Below are positions 17,417-25,110 of a stretch of 64,000 nucleotides of DNA, one piece after another (the stretch's first letter is position 1; each line of letters begins with the position of its first letter). Both the position numbers and the translations under genes were made by a program. Under the pieces are notes generated by a model, which had not been told where the DNA came from, did no database searches, and saw only the letters and a program-made list of their open reading frames with translations. The DNA is from UBA6163 sp031411655. GTDB lineage: Bacteria > Planctomycetota > Planctomycetia > Pirellulales > Pirellulaceae. The DNA is taken from the NCBI GenBank assembly GCA_031411655.1, contig JANOBM010000116.1, forward strand, positions 19,168-83,167, given 5' to 3'.

Positions 17417-18606
17417 CAGATCATGCACTTAAGGTAATCGGTTTCTGGGCAAGAAGCCGAAATGGGGTGGTCGGGGGACGCACCCCTGGTCTCCAAAATG
17501 GAGATGCTGCGGCCGCGCCGGCGCGCGACAGAACAGAGCATGTTCAAGAAATCGCTGCGGGAAACTCTTCCCGAGCAACTGCAAGTTACCAACAACCCAC
17601 CCTGGGGAAGCAGATCCACCGCGGAACTGTTCAGCCGCTGGTAAGCCCGCAATGCCGATTCAATCTGGTGCCGAGACCCGGCAAATCGGGGAGGGTCAAG
17701 GACGACGCAATCATACTTTTCACCCTCTGCTGCCGCTTTTTCAAGGTACTCAAAACAATCAGCCTTGATGAATCGCATGTTACTAATCTCGTTACGAAGC
17801 GCATTGGCAGCCGCCTGTTCAAGGGCCTTTTCGCTCCCGTCAATCCCAACCACCTCAGAAGCGCCCGCGGCAGCGGCAACCAAACCAAAGCCACCCGCGT
17901 AACAACAAACATCCAGTACCCGCCGTCCCTTTAGATATGTCGCCGCAGCAGCGTGGTTGGTACGTTGGTCGAGATAGGTTCCCGTCTTTTGACCGGCTAG
18001 TAAGTCCACGCTCCAAGACAATCCGTTTTGCCGGAACAGCACAGGACCTTCAGGAGCCGTTCCCGCAATCCACGTATCGGTTTCTTCCATCCCTTCGTGA
18101 GAGGCTGTTTTCTCGTCGATACGGAGGCAAATCCCGATGGGAGACAAGACGTCGGTTAGGTGCGAAAGGATGCAATCGCGAAAGGTATTCATCGCGCCGG
18201 CGGTGATCTGAACGCTCAAATATCCCGAATATCGATCGACTACCAATCCGCTCAAACCGTCCGATTCACTAAATACCAGACGCTCCGCTGCTTCGGGATC
18301 CATTGGGCCAGTAAAACGTCTCCGCGCGATCGCGCGATCAATCCGCGTCGTAATGAAGCGTTCGTCGATCGTCTCCTCGCGGTCCCAAGAATAGAGCCGG
18401 AGCCGTAAACGGCTATTGGGGTTGACCAGGCCACGGGCGATCCAGGCGCCGTCGGGGCCGCGCAGGTCGACCAATTCACCAACCCTTAAGTTCGCGCCAT
18501 CGTCTGCGAGAGAACCGATATGAACCCACGGATGACGTGCTAAAAACGGAAACTGCCGCGAAGGCTTGACGGAGAGAGACGGCAGTGTGGGGGGTGAGTC
18601 TGGCAC
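17404..18606 (-). CDS. RlmI-type 23S rRNA (cytosine-5) methyltransferase with PUA domain
   Basis: A 400-residue class I SAM methyltransferase of the RlmI/YccW type, which modifies a cytosine of 23S rRNA in relatives. An N-terminal PUA domain (about 10-75; HPWVHIGSLADDG and RGLVNPNSRLRLRLYS) is followed by an EEHEE-like linker. The Rossmann domain has VLDVCCYAGGFGLVAA (SAM binding), VVGIDGSEKALEQA, the VVLDPPRFA catalytic motif and a CSCSGRVS motif near the C-terminus. The first codon is GTG at 18606. The last codons lie in a 15-bp repeat array. RlmI or a related cytosine-5 specificity is assigned by motif; the exact nucleotide target is not shown. Confidence 0.88.
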   Translation of the reverse strand: MPDSPPTLPSLSVKPSRQFPFLARHPWVHIGSLADDGANLRVGELVDLRGPDGAWIARGLVNPNSRLRLRLYSWDREETIDERFITTRIDRAIARRRFTGPMDPEAAERLVFSESDGLSGLVVDRYSGYLSVQITAGAMNTFRDCILSHLTDVLSPIGICLRIDEKTASHEGMEETDTWIAGTAPEGPVLFRQNGLSWSVDLLAGQKTGTYLDQRTNHAAAATYLKGRRVLDVCCYAGGFGLVAAAAGASEVVGIDGSEKALEQAAANALRNEISNMRFIKADCFEYLEKAAAEGEKYDCVVLDPPRFAGSRHQIESALRAYQRLNSSAVDLLPQGGLLVTCSCSGRVSRSDFLNMLCSVARRRGRSISILETRGASPDHPISASCPETDYLKCMICEVS

Positions 18607-18994
18607 GTTAATGGAGCGACTTGCGGTCTAAGCGGGATTTCAAACGGTCAAGGAGAGAATTCAAAGCGAAGCATGGAGTTGCCACAGATTGTGTCACGCG
18701 GACGCCTCAGGCAGTCTACGCCCGACGAGGCGATTCGCCGAGGTGGCAATCCGAAGCGGCTAATTGACAGCCTAACTTCACAACCGTAGCCTTCCATGTT
18801 GCTTCAGAGTGCATGATGAGTTTAACGCTTTCGTAAGACGGTGAACCTTTCTGGTCGATTTTGCGTCGGCTCTTGGAAAGCAGTGTCTTGGTGCTGATGG
18901 CATCGCATAACGATTGCCGATAAGCCACCAGTCCGGTGGTGGACCCGTTCATCCACTCAATCACCTACAACGATATTTTTTGAAAGGTTATGCG
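18607..18994. other. Intergenic region upstream of fdxA
   Basis: A 388-bp stretch between the divergent rlmI-like and fdxA genes. An open minus-strand frame of 82 codons (18716-18964, GTG start) lacks a ribosome site and any recognisable domain, so I treat it as chance. The fdxA ribosome site GAAAGG is at 18982-18987. No clear promoter hexamers or RNA structure were found. Confidence 0.5.
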
Positions 18995-19273
18995 ATGACG
19001 CACGTCGTTACTGAACCGTGCTCGGGTTGCAAATACACAGATTGCGTGGTGGTTTGCCCCGTGGAATGTTTCTACGAAGGCGAATTGATGGTGTACATCC
19101 ATCCAGAAGAGTGCATCGATTGCGAGGCATGCGTTCCGGAGTGCCCAGTCGAAGCGATTTTCCATGAGGACAATGTCCCCGAGGAATGGAAAAAGTACGT
19201 GGAAATCAACGCGGAAAACTCTGAAAAATGCGACAGCATTACGGAAAAAAAGACACCGCTTGCAGATCAGTGA
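18995..19273 (+). CDS. fdxA: 7Fe ferredoxin (3Fe-4S plus 4Fe-4S)
   Basis: A 92-residue electron carrier. The N-terminal half has the FdxA pattern THVVTEPCSGCKYTDCVVVC-P, where the cysteine spacing fits one 3Fe-4S and shared 4Fe-4S ligands. The second motif is CIDCEACVPECPVEAI. The family matches Azotobacter-type ferredoxin I by cysteine arrangement and by the conserved CFYEG segment. The ATG at 18995 is preferred to an in-frame upstream start because GAAAGG precedes it by seven bases and because the family begins with MTHVV-like sequence. A strong terminator follows at 19335, so the gene is probably monocistronic. Confidence 0.95.
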   Translation: MTHVVTEPCSGCKYTDCVVVCPVECFYEGELMVYIHPEECIDCEACVPECPVEAIFHEDNVPEEWKKYVEINAENSEKCDSITEKKTPLADQ

Positions 19274-19634
19274 TCGTTTGATCGAAATGCCGTCTCAACG
19301 TTCAGCATCCACAAACCAATGATTCTCGCCTAAGGAGGCCCTTCGGTTTAGCCGGCGGGCCTCTTCCCTTTTGCGGCTATTGCTCTTCAGGTGTCTCTTA
19401 CGCCGATCCGCAGTTATTTATTTTGACGCCCGATTTTTGGGATCCGACGCAACCCGTGTTGCGTTCTGCGGGTCCCCAACCGCCCAAACCATGGCCGTAC
19501 AGTTTTCCTGGTCGCTAAAATCTGCGCAATCTGCTTGAACGCTAGGCGCAGAACGTTATCTTTAGGCCGTTGTCGTGTTGACCATCGGGGGGCGACTGGC
19601 AAGAACAATTCCACATCAGGAGGGGTGAAATCCC
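19274..19634. other. Intergenic region between fdxA and the TIGR03000 gene
   Basis: A 361-bp stretch. It contains the fdxA terminator (listed separately) and, directly before the next gene, a strong ribosome site AGGAGGGG. The region between about 19400 and 19600 should hold the promoter; I see no convincing hexamers or RNA gene. Confidence 0.5.
19335..19373 (+). terminator. Intrinsic terminator after fdxA
   Basis: GAGGCCC (19335-19341) pairs with GGGCCTC (19357-19363), with further G-C pairing possible in the loop, and a T-rich tract TTCCCTTTT follows. It lies about 60 bp past the fdxA stop. Confidence 0.85.
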
Positions 19635-20801
19635 ATGAGGCATCTTCGAGTTCTTTCTGGCGTCGCTACAGTTTGTGCGGCGTTCATTGTCAATCAGCCG
19701 GCCCAGGCCGGATTTGGCCTTCTTCATCGCGCCCATGGAAGTAACGGTGCCGCCGGCGGCGCAAGTTATGGCGGATCCAGTGGCGGGGGGTACGGTTCGT
19801 CTGGAAGTTATGCGGTCGCAAGCGTTAGCTACGGCTCGTCCGGCGGATACGGTTCATCCGGCGGCGGATACGGGTCGTCGGGTGGCAATGCTTCTTCGGG
19901 CGGTTATGGTTCAAGCGGCCAAACTCATGTCGGTCCACTCAAGCGACTGGCAGCCAAGATTCATGCTCACCACGCCGCTCGCGTTGCCTCCCGTGGAAGC
20001 AGTGGCGGTTACGGGAGCAGTGGTTCGGTAGCCGTTCACCAGCCAGCCTATGGCAGCTCCGGCGGAAGCGTTTACTCCGGCGGAAGCTCGGGTGGTGCGG
20101 CCGTTTCAACCTACTCGGGTTACTCGGGTGGCAGCTCGGGATCGACCGCCGTTTATTCATCGGCGTCACCTGCAATGCCCATGATGTCGCATGAAACGAT
20201 CATGGACGGCGGCTACCATTCAGGGGCAGATGCTGCTCAAACGGTTGACATCGCGGCCGACGCATCGATTGATGACGACGCTGCACTCCTGACCGTTTCG
20301 GTACCTGAGTCGGCCAAGGTGACTGTCAACGGTTTGTCGACATCAAGCAAGGGTTCGATTCGACAGTTCATGTCGAACGGATTGAAGGACGGCTTTGTAT
20401 ACACCTATGTCGTCAACGTGACTTTCGCAGACGCCGATAAGACCGAGAGCAAGACCATCAAGCTACGTGCCGGATCGGTTGAGCGCCTTGTTTTCAATGA
20501 ACCAGCCAAAACCGAGAAGACGGTGTCGGCGCCAGCGGCTCCCGAGACGGTGGTTACCGTTCGCGTTCCAGCCGATGCAAAGGTTAACCTTGCCGGCAAT
20601 GACACAAACGGCACGGGTCTAGTTCGTACATTCCGAACGCGTCAATTGGCCGATGGACAGAAGTGGGAGAACTACACCATTCGTGTCACATCAAACGTCG
20701 CTGGTACACCGGTTACGAAGGAAAGATCTTTGGATTTGAAGTCGGGTGCGAGCCATGACTTTACATTCGATTTCGATACCGCGTCGGTTGCAAGTCGCTA
20801 A
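19635..20801 (+). CDS. TIGR03000-domain exported Gly/Ser-rich protein
   Basis: A 388-residue secreted protein typical of planctomycetes. A signal peptide (about 1-25, cleavage near AQA-GF) is followed by a Gly/Ser/Tyr low-complexity region (about 35-185) made of GYGSSGG-type repeats. Two copies of the TIGR03000 domain then follow (about 215-290 and 305-385), each starting with a VSVPESAKV- or VRVPADAKV-like strand and containing an RxFxS/T-x-L block. The strong ribosome site AGGAGGGG is six to ten bases before the ATG. A bidirectional terminator follows. The domain is widespread in planctomycete paralogues of unknown role; a surface or matrix function is inferred from the signal and repeats. 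Confidence 0.9.
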   Translation: MRHLRVLSGVATVCAAFIVNQPAQAGFGLLHRAHGSNGAAGGASYGGSSGGGYGSSGSYAVASVSYGSSGGYGSSGGGYGSSGGNASSGGYGSSGQTHVGPLKRLAAKIHAHHAARVASRGSSGGYGSSGSVAVHQPAYGSSGGSVYSGGSSGGAAVSTYSGYSGGSSGSTAVYSSASPAMPMMSHETIMDGGYHSGADAAQTVDIAADASIDDDAALLTVSVPESAKVTVNGLSTSSKGSIRQFMSNGLKDGFVYTYVVNVTFADADKTESKTIKLRAGSVERLVFNEPAKTEKTVSAPAAPETVVTVRVPADAKVNLAGNDTNGTGLVRTFRTRQLADGQKWENYTIRVTSNVAGTPVTKERSLDLKSGASHDFTFDFDTASVASR

Positions 20802-20844
20802 TCCTGGCGAGCAATTCCAGCAAGCATCGATTTCAAAAAAACAG

Positions 20845-20880
20845 AACGCGTCGCGGAGTGATCCACGACGCGTTTTTTTA
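20845..20880. terminator. Bidirectional intrinsic terminator between convergent genes
   Basis: AACGCGTCG (20845-20853) pairs with CGACGCGTT (20866-20874), a 9-bp stem. A run of T follows on the plus strand (20873-20879) and a run of A precedes it (20835-20841), which gives a T-run on the minus strand. It serves the TIGR03000 gene and the convergent M3 peptidase gene. Confidence 0.92.
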
Positions 20881-20897
20881 TTGAAGTACCGAGGGTC

Positions 20898-23096
20898 TTA
20901 CTGCGTCAGGCCACGACGAATCAACAGGCCTTCGACTGATGGTCCCTGTCCGCGGAAGTCTTTGTATTGCAACATCACCTCGCGCGACCCACCTCGCGAT
21001 AGAATCGTCGACTTGAACGATTCTCCATTTGCCCGAGTCAAGCCATCATTCGCATTCATGTAAGCGAATGCGTCTGCCGCGAGAACTTCACTCCAGAGAT
21101 ACGCATAGTAGCCGGCGGAGTATCCTCCCGACCAAATGTGCGCGAAGAAAGGCGACTTGTAACGGGGAGGTACGGCATGAAGTCTTACGCCATTCTTGTC
21201 GAGAGCATTGCTCTCGAACGCTTCGACTTGTTCGAGCGGTTTATCTGCAAATGCCGATGCTTCTTCGGTTGAAAGCGAGTGCCATTCCAAATCCAAAAGC
21301 GCCGATTCGAGGTACTCCAGAGTATCGAAACCTTGATTGAATTTCGCCGCTTTAATGCTTTTTTGAAGGAGTTCTTCGGGAATGACTTCGCCAGTTTGGA
21401 AGTGCTTGGCGTAATTGCGAAGTACCGTCGGATCAATCGCCCAATCTTCATGAAACGTCGAAGGAAACTCGACGAAGTCACGAGGCACACTGGTACCAGA
21501 AAGCGATGGGTAATTGACGGATGAAAATAGTCCATGAACGCCGTGCCCCATTTCGTGGAACATCGTCGTTACGTGGTCGAGACTGATCAACGCCGGTTGA
21601 CCCTCGGCAGGTCTCGGAATGTTCATCACGTTGACGATTACGGGAAGTTGATGAAGAAGCTTCGACTGACTGACGATTGCATCCATCCATGCTCCGCCAC
21701 GTTTTGAGTCTCGCTCATAGTAGTCGGCGTAGAACAAACCGATCGCCTCATTGGCTTCATTAAAGACTTCGAATACTCTCACCGTCGGATGGTAGACGGG
21801 AAAGTCCTTGCGTTCACGAAACTCAACGCCATAAAGCTGCTTCATGGTGTAGAAAACGCCATTTTGTAAAACGCTTTCGAGTTCGAAGTACGGCTTCACC
21901 TGGCTTTCGTCGACTTGATATTTCTCGGCTCGCACCTTCTCAGCGTAGTGTTCCCAGTCCCAAGGTGCGACCGGTTCTGCGACGCCATCCTGAACCATCT
22001 GTTTTTCGATGTCCGCTGCCTCAGCTTTTGCCTTCACGACCACTTGTTGGACGAGATCTCGAAGTAATGCAAATGCGGCGGTAGGATTCTCCGCCATTTG
22101 ATTTTCGAGGGTATACGCTGCATGACTGGGGTAGCCAAGAAGCGATGCCCTTTCCGCGCGGAGTTTTGCGAGTTCCAACACCAAGGGGCGGTTATCGATC
22201 CCTGCATTTTGCCCTTGCCCACGATACGCCGAAGCTTCCCAGAGGCGTTTTCGGAGATCACGATTGCGGAGTGATGCCAGCGTCGGTTGGCGGGTGGTGT
22301 TGGTAATAAAAAGTAAGTACTTACCGTCGTGCCCTTTCTCCGTGGCAGCCTCTTTCGATGCGGTGATCTCAGCGTCCGATAAACCATCGAGTTCCTTTAC
22401 ATCGCTGACGAGAATCGAACGCTCTGCCGTGATGGCGAGCAGATTGGTTTGAAACTGAGTTGAAAGTGTTGAAATCCGCTCATTAATCGCTCTGACTTTC
22501 TGCTGTTGCTCGACGGTTAGCTTGGCTCCCGCTCTTACGAAGCTTTCGTACGTTTCGGTCAGCAAGCGGGTTTGTTCTTCATCCAATCCGAGACGGTCTT
22601 GGTTTTTCAATAACGTTTCGATGCGAACAAACAACTTGGGGTTGAGCAGAACGTCATCTGAATGTGCTGCAAGTCGAGGCGATACCCATTCCTCAATTTC
22701 CTGGATGGATGGATTCGTGTGTGCGCCGGATAAATGGAAGAATACGGATTGGACCCGTTTCAGGGTCGCGCCTGAACGCTCCATCGCGACCAAGGTGTTG
22801 TCGAACGTCGGCGGCGCATTGTCGTTGGCAATATTCATGATTTCCGCGAGTTGCTCCGCGATTCCTGCTTCGAAGGCAGGGCGAAAATCGGAGGGTTGAA
22901 TAGCCGAAAAATCGGGTGCCGAGTAAGGAAGTTTGCTCGGACGAAGGAGCGAATTCTCTTTCACTTTGTGGGAAACCGGTTCATTGGAGGGAGGGGACTT
23001 CGCGTCGCGATCTTGGCCGTGGACACTCACGGTCAAGCAAAACAAGAAAACAGCGATGGCGAATGGAAACCGACGTAGTAAGGCAGCACCAGGCAT
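20898..23096 (-). CDS. M3 family zinc metallopeptidase (Dcp/oligopeptidase A-like), exported
   Basis: A 732-residue thimet-type peptidase that cleaves short peptides. The zinc site is HEMGHGVHG (about residue 512), and downstream come FVEFPSTFHEDW and the conserved PPRYKSPFFAHIWSGGYSAGYYAYLWSEV region that lines the active site (only its ends matter: Y and H positions). An N-terminal signal peptide (FPFAIAVFLFCLTVSVHG) implies export, so it probably degrades peptides in the periplasm. The ATG at 23096 places the signal at the start. It is monocistronic and ends at a shared terminator. Dcp-like rather than PepF-like by length and by the FHEMGH context. Confidence 0.93.
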   Translation of the reverse strand: MPGAALLRRFPFAIAVFLFCLTVSVHGQDRDAKSPPSNEPVSHKVKENSLLRPSKLPYSAPDFSAIQPSDFRPAFEAGIAEQLAEIMNIANDNAPPTFDNTLVAMERSGATLKRVQSVFFHLSGAHTNPSIQEIEEWVSPRLAAHSDDVLLNPKLFVRIETLLKNQDRLGLDEEQTRLLTETYESFVRAGAKLTVEQQQKVRAINERISTLSTQFQTNLLAITAERSILVSDVKELDGLSDAEITASKEAATEKGHDGKYLLFITNTTRQPTLASLRNRDLRKRLWEASAYRGQGQNAGIDNRPLVLELAKLRAERASLLGYPSHAAYTLENQMAENPTAAFALLRDLVQQVVVKAKAEAADIEKQMVQDGVAEPVAPWDWEHYAEKVRAEKYQVDESQVKPYFELESVLQNGVFYTMKQLYGVEFRERKDFPVYHPTVRVFEVFNEANEAIGLFYADYYERDSKRGGAWMDAIVSQSKLLHQLPVIVNVMNIPRPAEGQPALISLDHVTTMFHEMGHGVHGLFSSVNYPSLSGTSVPRDFVEFPSTFHEDWAIDPTVLRNYAKHFQTGEVIPEELLQKSIKAAKFNQGFDTLEYLESALLDLEWHSLSTEEASAFADKPLEQVEAFESNALDKNGVRLHAVPPRYKSPFFAHIWSGGYSAGYYAYLWSEVLAADAFAYMNANDGLTRANGESFKSTILSRGGSREVMLQYKDFRGQGPSVEGLLIRRGLTQ

Positions 23097-23341
23097 AATG
23101 AAAACCGTAATGGAGTAGGTTTACTTGGACAGATGGACTTGGACAACGCACGGCCCTTGATGATACGCGATCGGCCCCGCGTCATGCTCGGCGTACTACG
23201 CGTTGAAAGCGGCCCTCTTGCCGCAAAATCGAGTCAAATGAACAGAATTCGGTCGTTGTGGGAAGCTAATTCTCGACTTTCACCGGAGCGGTGCTTAGTA
23301 TCGAGTTTTTGCAACCGTGATTCCCTGCCCTTGCACGCCGC

Positions 23342-24103
23342 ATGCCCGACTCTTCTGCTCCTCTGACCACCAAGAATTTACGGCGACCGGAAGGCGACCG
23401 GGCGTTTGATGCCGCGCCGTCTCGGCCTTCGGGACGTCGTGTGAAGATAGCAGTGAGCGTTGTCTTGCTCATTCATCTCTGGGGGGTGGTGGGGCGACCG
23501 TTTGAGTTTGCAACACAAGGTCCGTTTGGCAGCAGCCCCTCGGCAAGCACGTTCTACTCGCCCGTCCGTGCTTATAGCCAATTCATGTACCTCGATCATG
23601 GCTACGCATTCTTTGCCCCTGATCCTGGCCCAAGCCACTTCATTCAAGCTGCGATCACCGATGACGGCGGCACCCGGGTTGAAATGAAGTACCCCGACTT
23701 GGCCGAGCAACGGCCGAGACTACTGTACCACCGGCATTTCATGCTGGCAGAATTTCTCAACGATGTTCACTATCCTCCTGGCCCGCCGCCCGCCGAGATC
23801 GCTTCGGACGCGTCCGCCGCGGCTGAGTGGATGCGAACAAGAAAACGATTCGACGATGTGCGCGACTCGATTCTTCACCACCTCCGCGTTGAGTATCCAA
23901 GATGCGACGTCGCCATTCGCCGCGTCGAACATCGGCAGCCGGGTTTGCCAGAATTCTTTGAGGGCAAGGTCGGAACTCGCGACGAAAGGTTGCTGCGTGT
24001 ACTGTTTGATACCTTCGATGGATCGCCATCAGTGGATGAGAGCCAAAGCTTGGAGGTGCCTCGCGAAACGGTAGCCCCACCGGATGCGGAGCCCGCTTCA
24101 TGA
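23342..24103 (+). CDS. Single-pass membrane protein coupled to an HTTM protein
   Basis: A 253-residue protein with a basic N-terminus, one membrane segment (about residues 35-52, IAVSVVLLIHLWGVVG) and a soluble domain outside. The segment YAFFAPDPGPSHFI and the Tyr/His-rich LLYHRHFMLAEFLND are the most distinctive parts. The stop overlaps the next start by four bases (ATGA), so the two genes are translationally coupled and probably act together. It is not a member of a family I can name, but partner proteins of this kind sit next to HTTM genes in planctomycetes (recalled). The C-terminus is Pro/Glu-rich. Confidence 0.75.
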   Translation: MPDSSAPLTTKNLRRPEGDRAFDAAPSRPSGRRVKIAVSVVLLIHLWGVVGRPFEFATQGPFGSSPSASTFYSPVRAYSQFMYLDHGYAFFAPDPGPSHFIQAAITDDGGTRVEMKYPDLAEQRPRLLYHRHFMLAEFLNDVHYPPGPPPAEIASDASAAAEWMRTRKRFDDVRDSILHHLRVEYPRCDVAIRRVEHRQPGLPEFFEGKVGTRDERLLRVLFDTFDGSPSVDESQSLEVPRETVAPPDAEPAS

Positions 24104-25107
24104 GTAGCCAATCACTGATCGCAATTCCTCGACGCTATGCGAAAGGCTTGGTCGATGGTTGGGACCAATTCTGGTTTACACCGGAATCACCGCATGTGCT
24201 GGCGATCATTCGAATCGCAACCGGGTTGATGTTGTTGTATTCCCATCTTGTCGTTGCATCGCAACTAAATGCTTTCCTCGGTGATGATGCGTGGATCAAT
24301 AATCGGACCATCGCAGCGATTCATGGAGGCGAGTACGGACCTGCTGACGCAGCGCGAAGTTACCTGTGGCATTTCAGTAATCCTCTGTTGCTTTGGGGAC
24401 ATCACTTACTGACGATTTTGGTCACTGCCTGTTTTGCGATTGGTCTGTTAACACGGATCACGGCACCACTGGCTTGGTGGCTACAAATCATGCTGGTCCA
24501 TCGCATGACAGGAACCCTGTTCGGTCTCGACCAGATCACAACCATGTTGGCGATGTATTTGATGCTTTCAAGATGCGGATCGGTTTACTCAATTGACGCG
24601 ATCCTTCGCCGTTTTTTGTTGAAAGAAGTCGCATCAAGCAAGCGATTGTCATGGCTCCTTCCCAGCGACGAGCCAAGCGTGGCAAATGGAATCGCAACCC
24701 GTTTGATTCAGATCCACTTGTGCGTCGTCTATCTGTTCGGTGGCCTTTGGAAGGCAAGAGGAACTGCATGGTGGGATGGCACCGCGATTTGGTTTGCAAT
24801 CTCCAATGCGCAGTACCAGTCGATCGACGTCACATGGTTGGGACGATACCCGAGGGTGTTTTCTGCCTTGGCCCACCTTACCGTTTTCTGGGAAGTATTT
24901 TATTGCGCACTCGTTTGGCCGAAGATGACGCGACCCATTGTGCTGGGAATCGCCTTCATGGTCCACGCTGGCATCGCCTTGTTTTTGGGGATGATCACGT
25001 TTGGAACAATCATGATCGTTGCCAATGCGGCGTTTCTTGCACCCGCCGCATTGGTCAGGCCGCTCCTTGGTCGGCGCGATGATACTGCTCGCCAAAAATC
25101 TGGTTAA
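24100..25107 (+). CDS. HTTM-domain membrane protein
   Basis: A 335-residue polytopic membrane protein with about eight hydrophobic helices. It carries the HTTM pattern (vitamin-K-dependent carboxylase-related membrane domain): WFTPESPHVLAIIRIATGLM near the N-terminus, RMTGTLFGLDQITTMLAMYL in the middle, and LIQIHLCVVYLFGGLWKARG with WWDGTAIWFA further on. The catalytic lysines of true gamma-glutamyl carboxylase cannot be confirmed. The start overlaps the previous stop (ATGA), showing an operon of two. The function of bacterial HTTM proteins is unknown; an epoxidase or carboxylase-like chemistry would be only an inference. Confidence 0.85.
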   Translation: MSSQSLIAIPRRYAKGLVDGWDQFWFTPESPHVLAIIRIATGLMLLYSHLVVASQLNAFLGDDAWINNRTIAAIHGGEYGPADAARSYLWHFSNPLLLWGHHLLTILVTACFAIGLLTRITAPLAWWLQIMLVHRMTGTLFGLDQITTMLAMYLMLSRCGSVYSIDAILRRFLLKEVASSKRLSWLLPSDEPSVANGIATRLIQIHLCVVYLFGGLWKARGTAWWDGTAIWFAISNAQYQSIDVTWLGRYPRVFSALAHLTVFWEVFYCALVWPKMTRPIVLGIAFMVHAGIALFLGMITFGTIMIVANAAFLAPAALVRPLLGRRDDTARQKSG

Positions 25108-25110
25108 TCG

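Noticed and set aside
18716..18964. 82-codon minus frame upstream of fdxA
   Set aside because: GTG start without a ribosome site, no domain, and chance occurrence is likely in a 390-bp gap.
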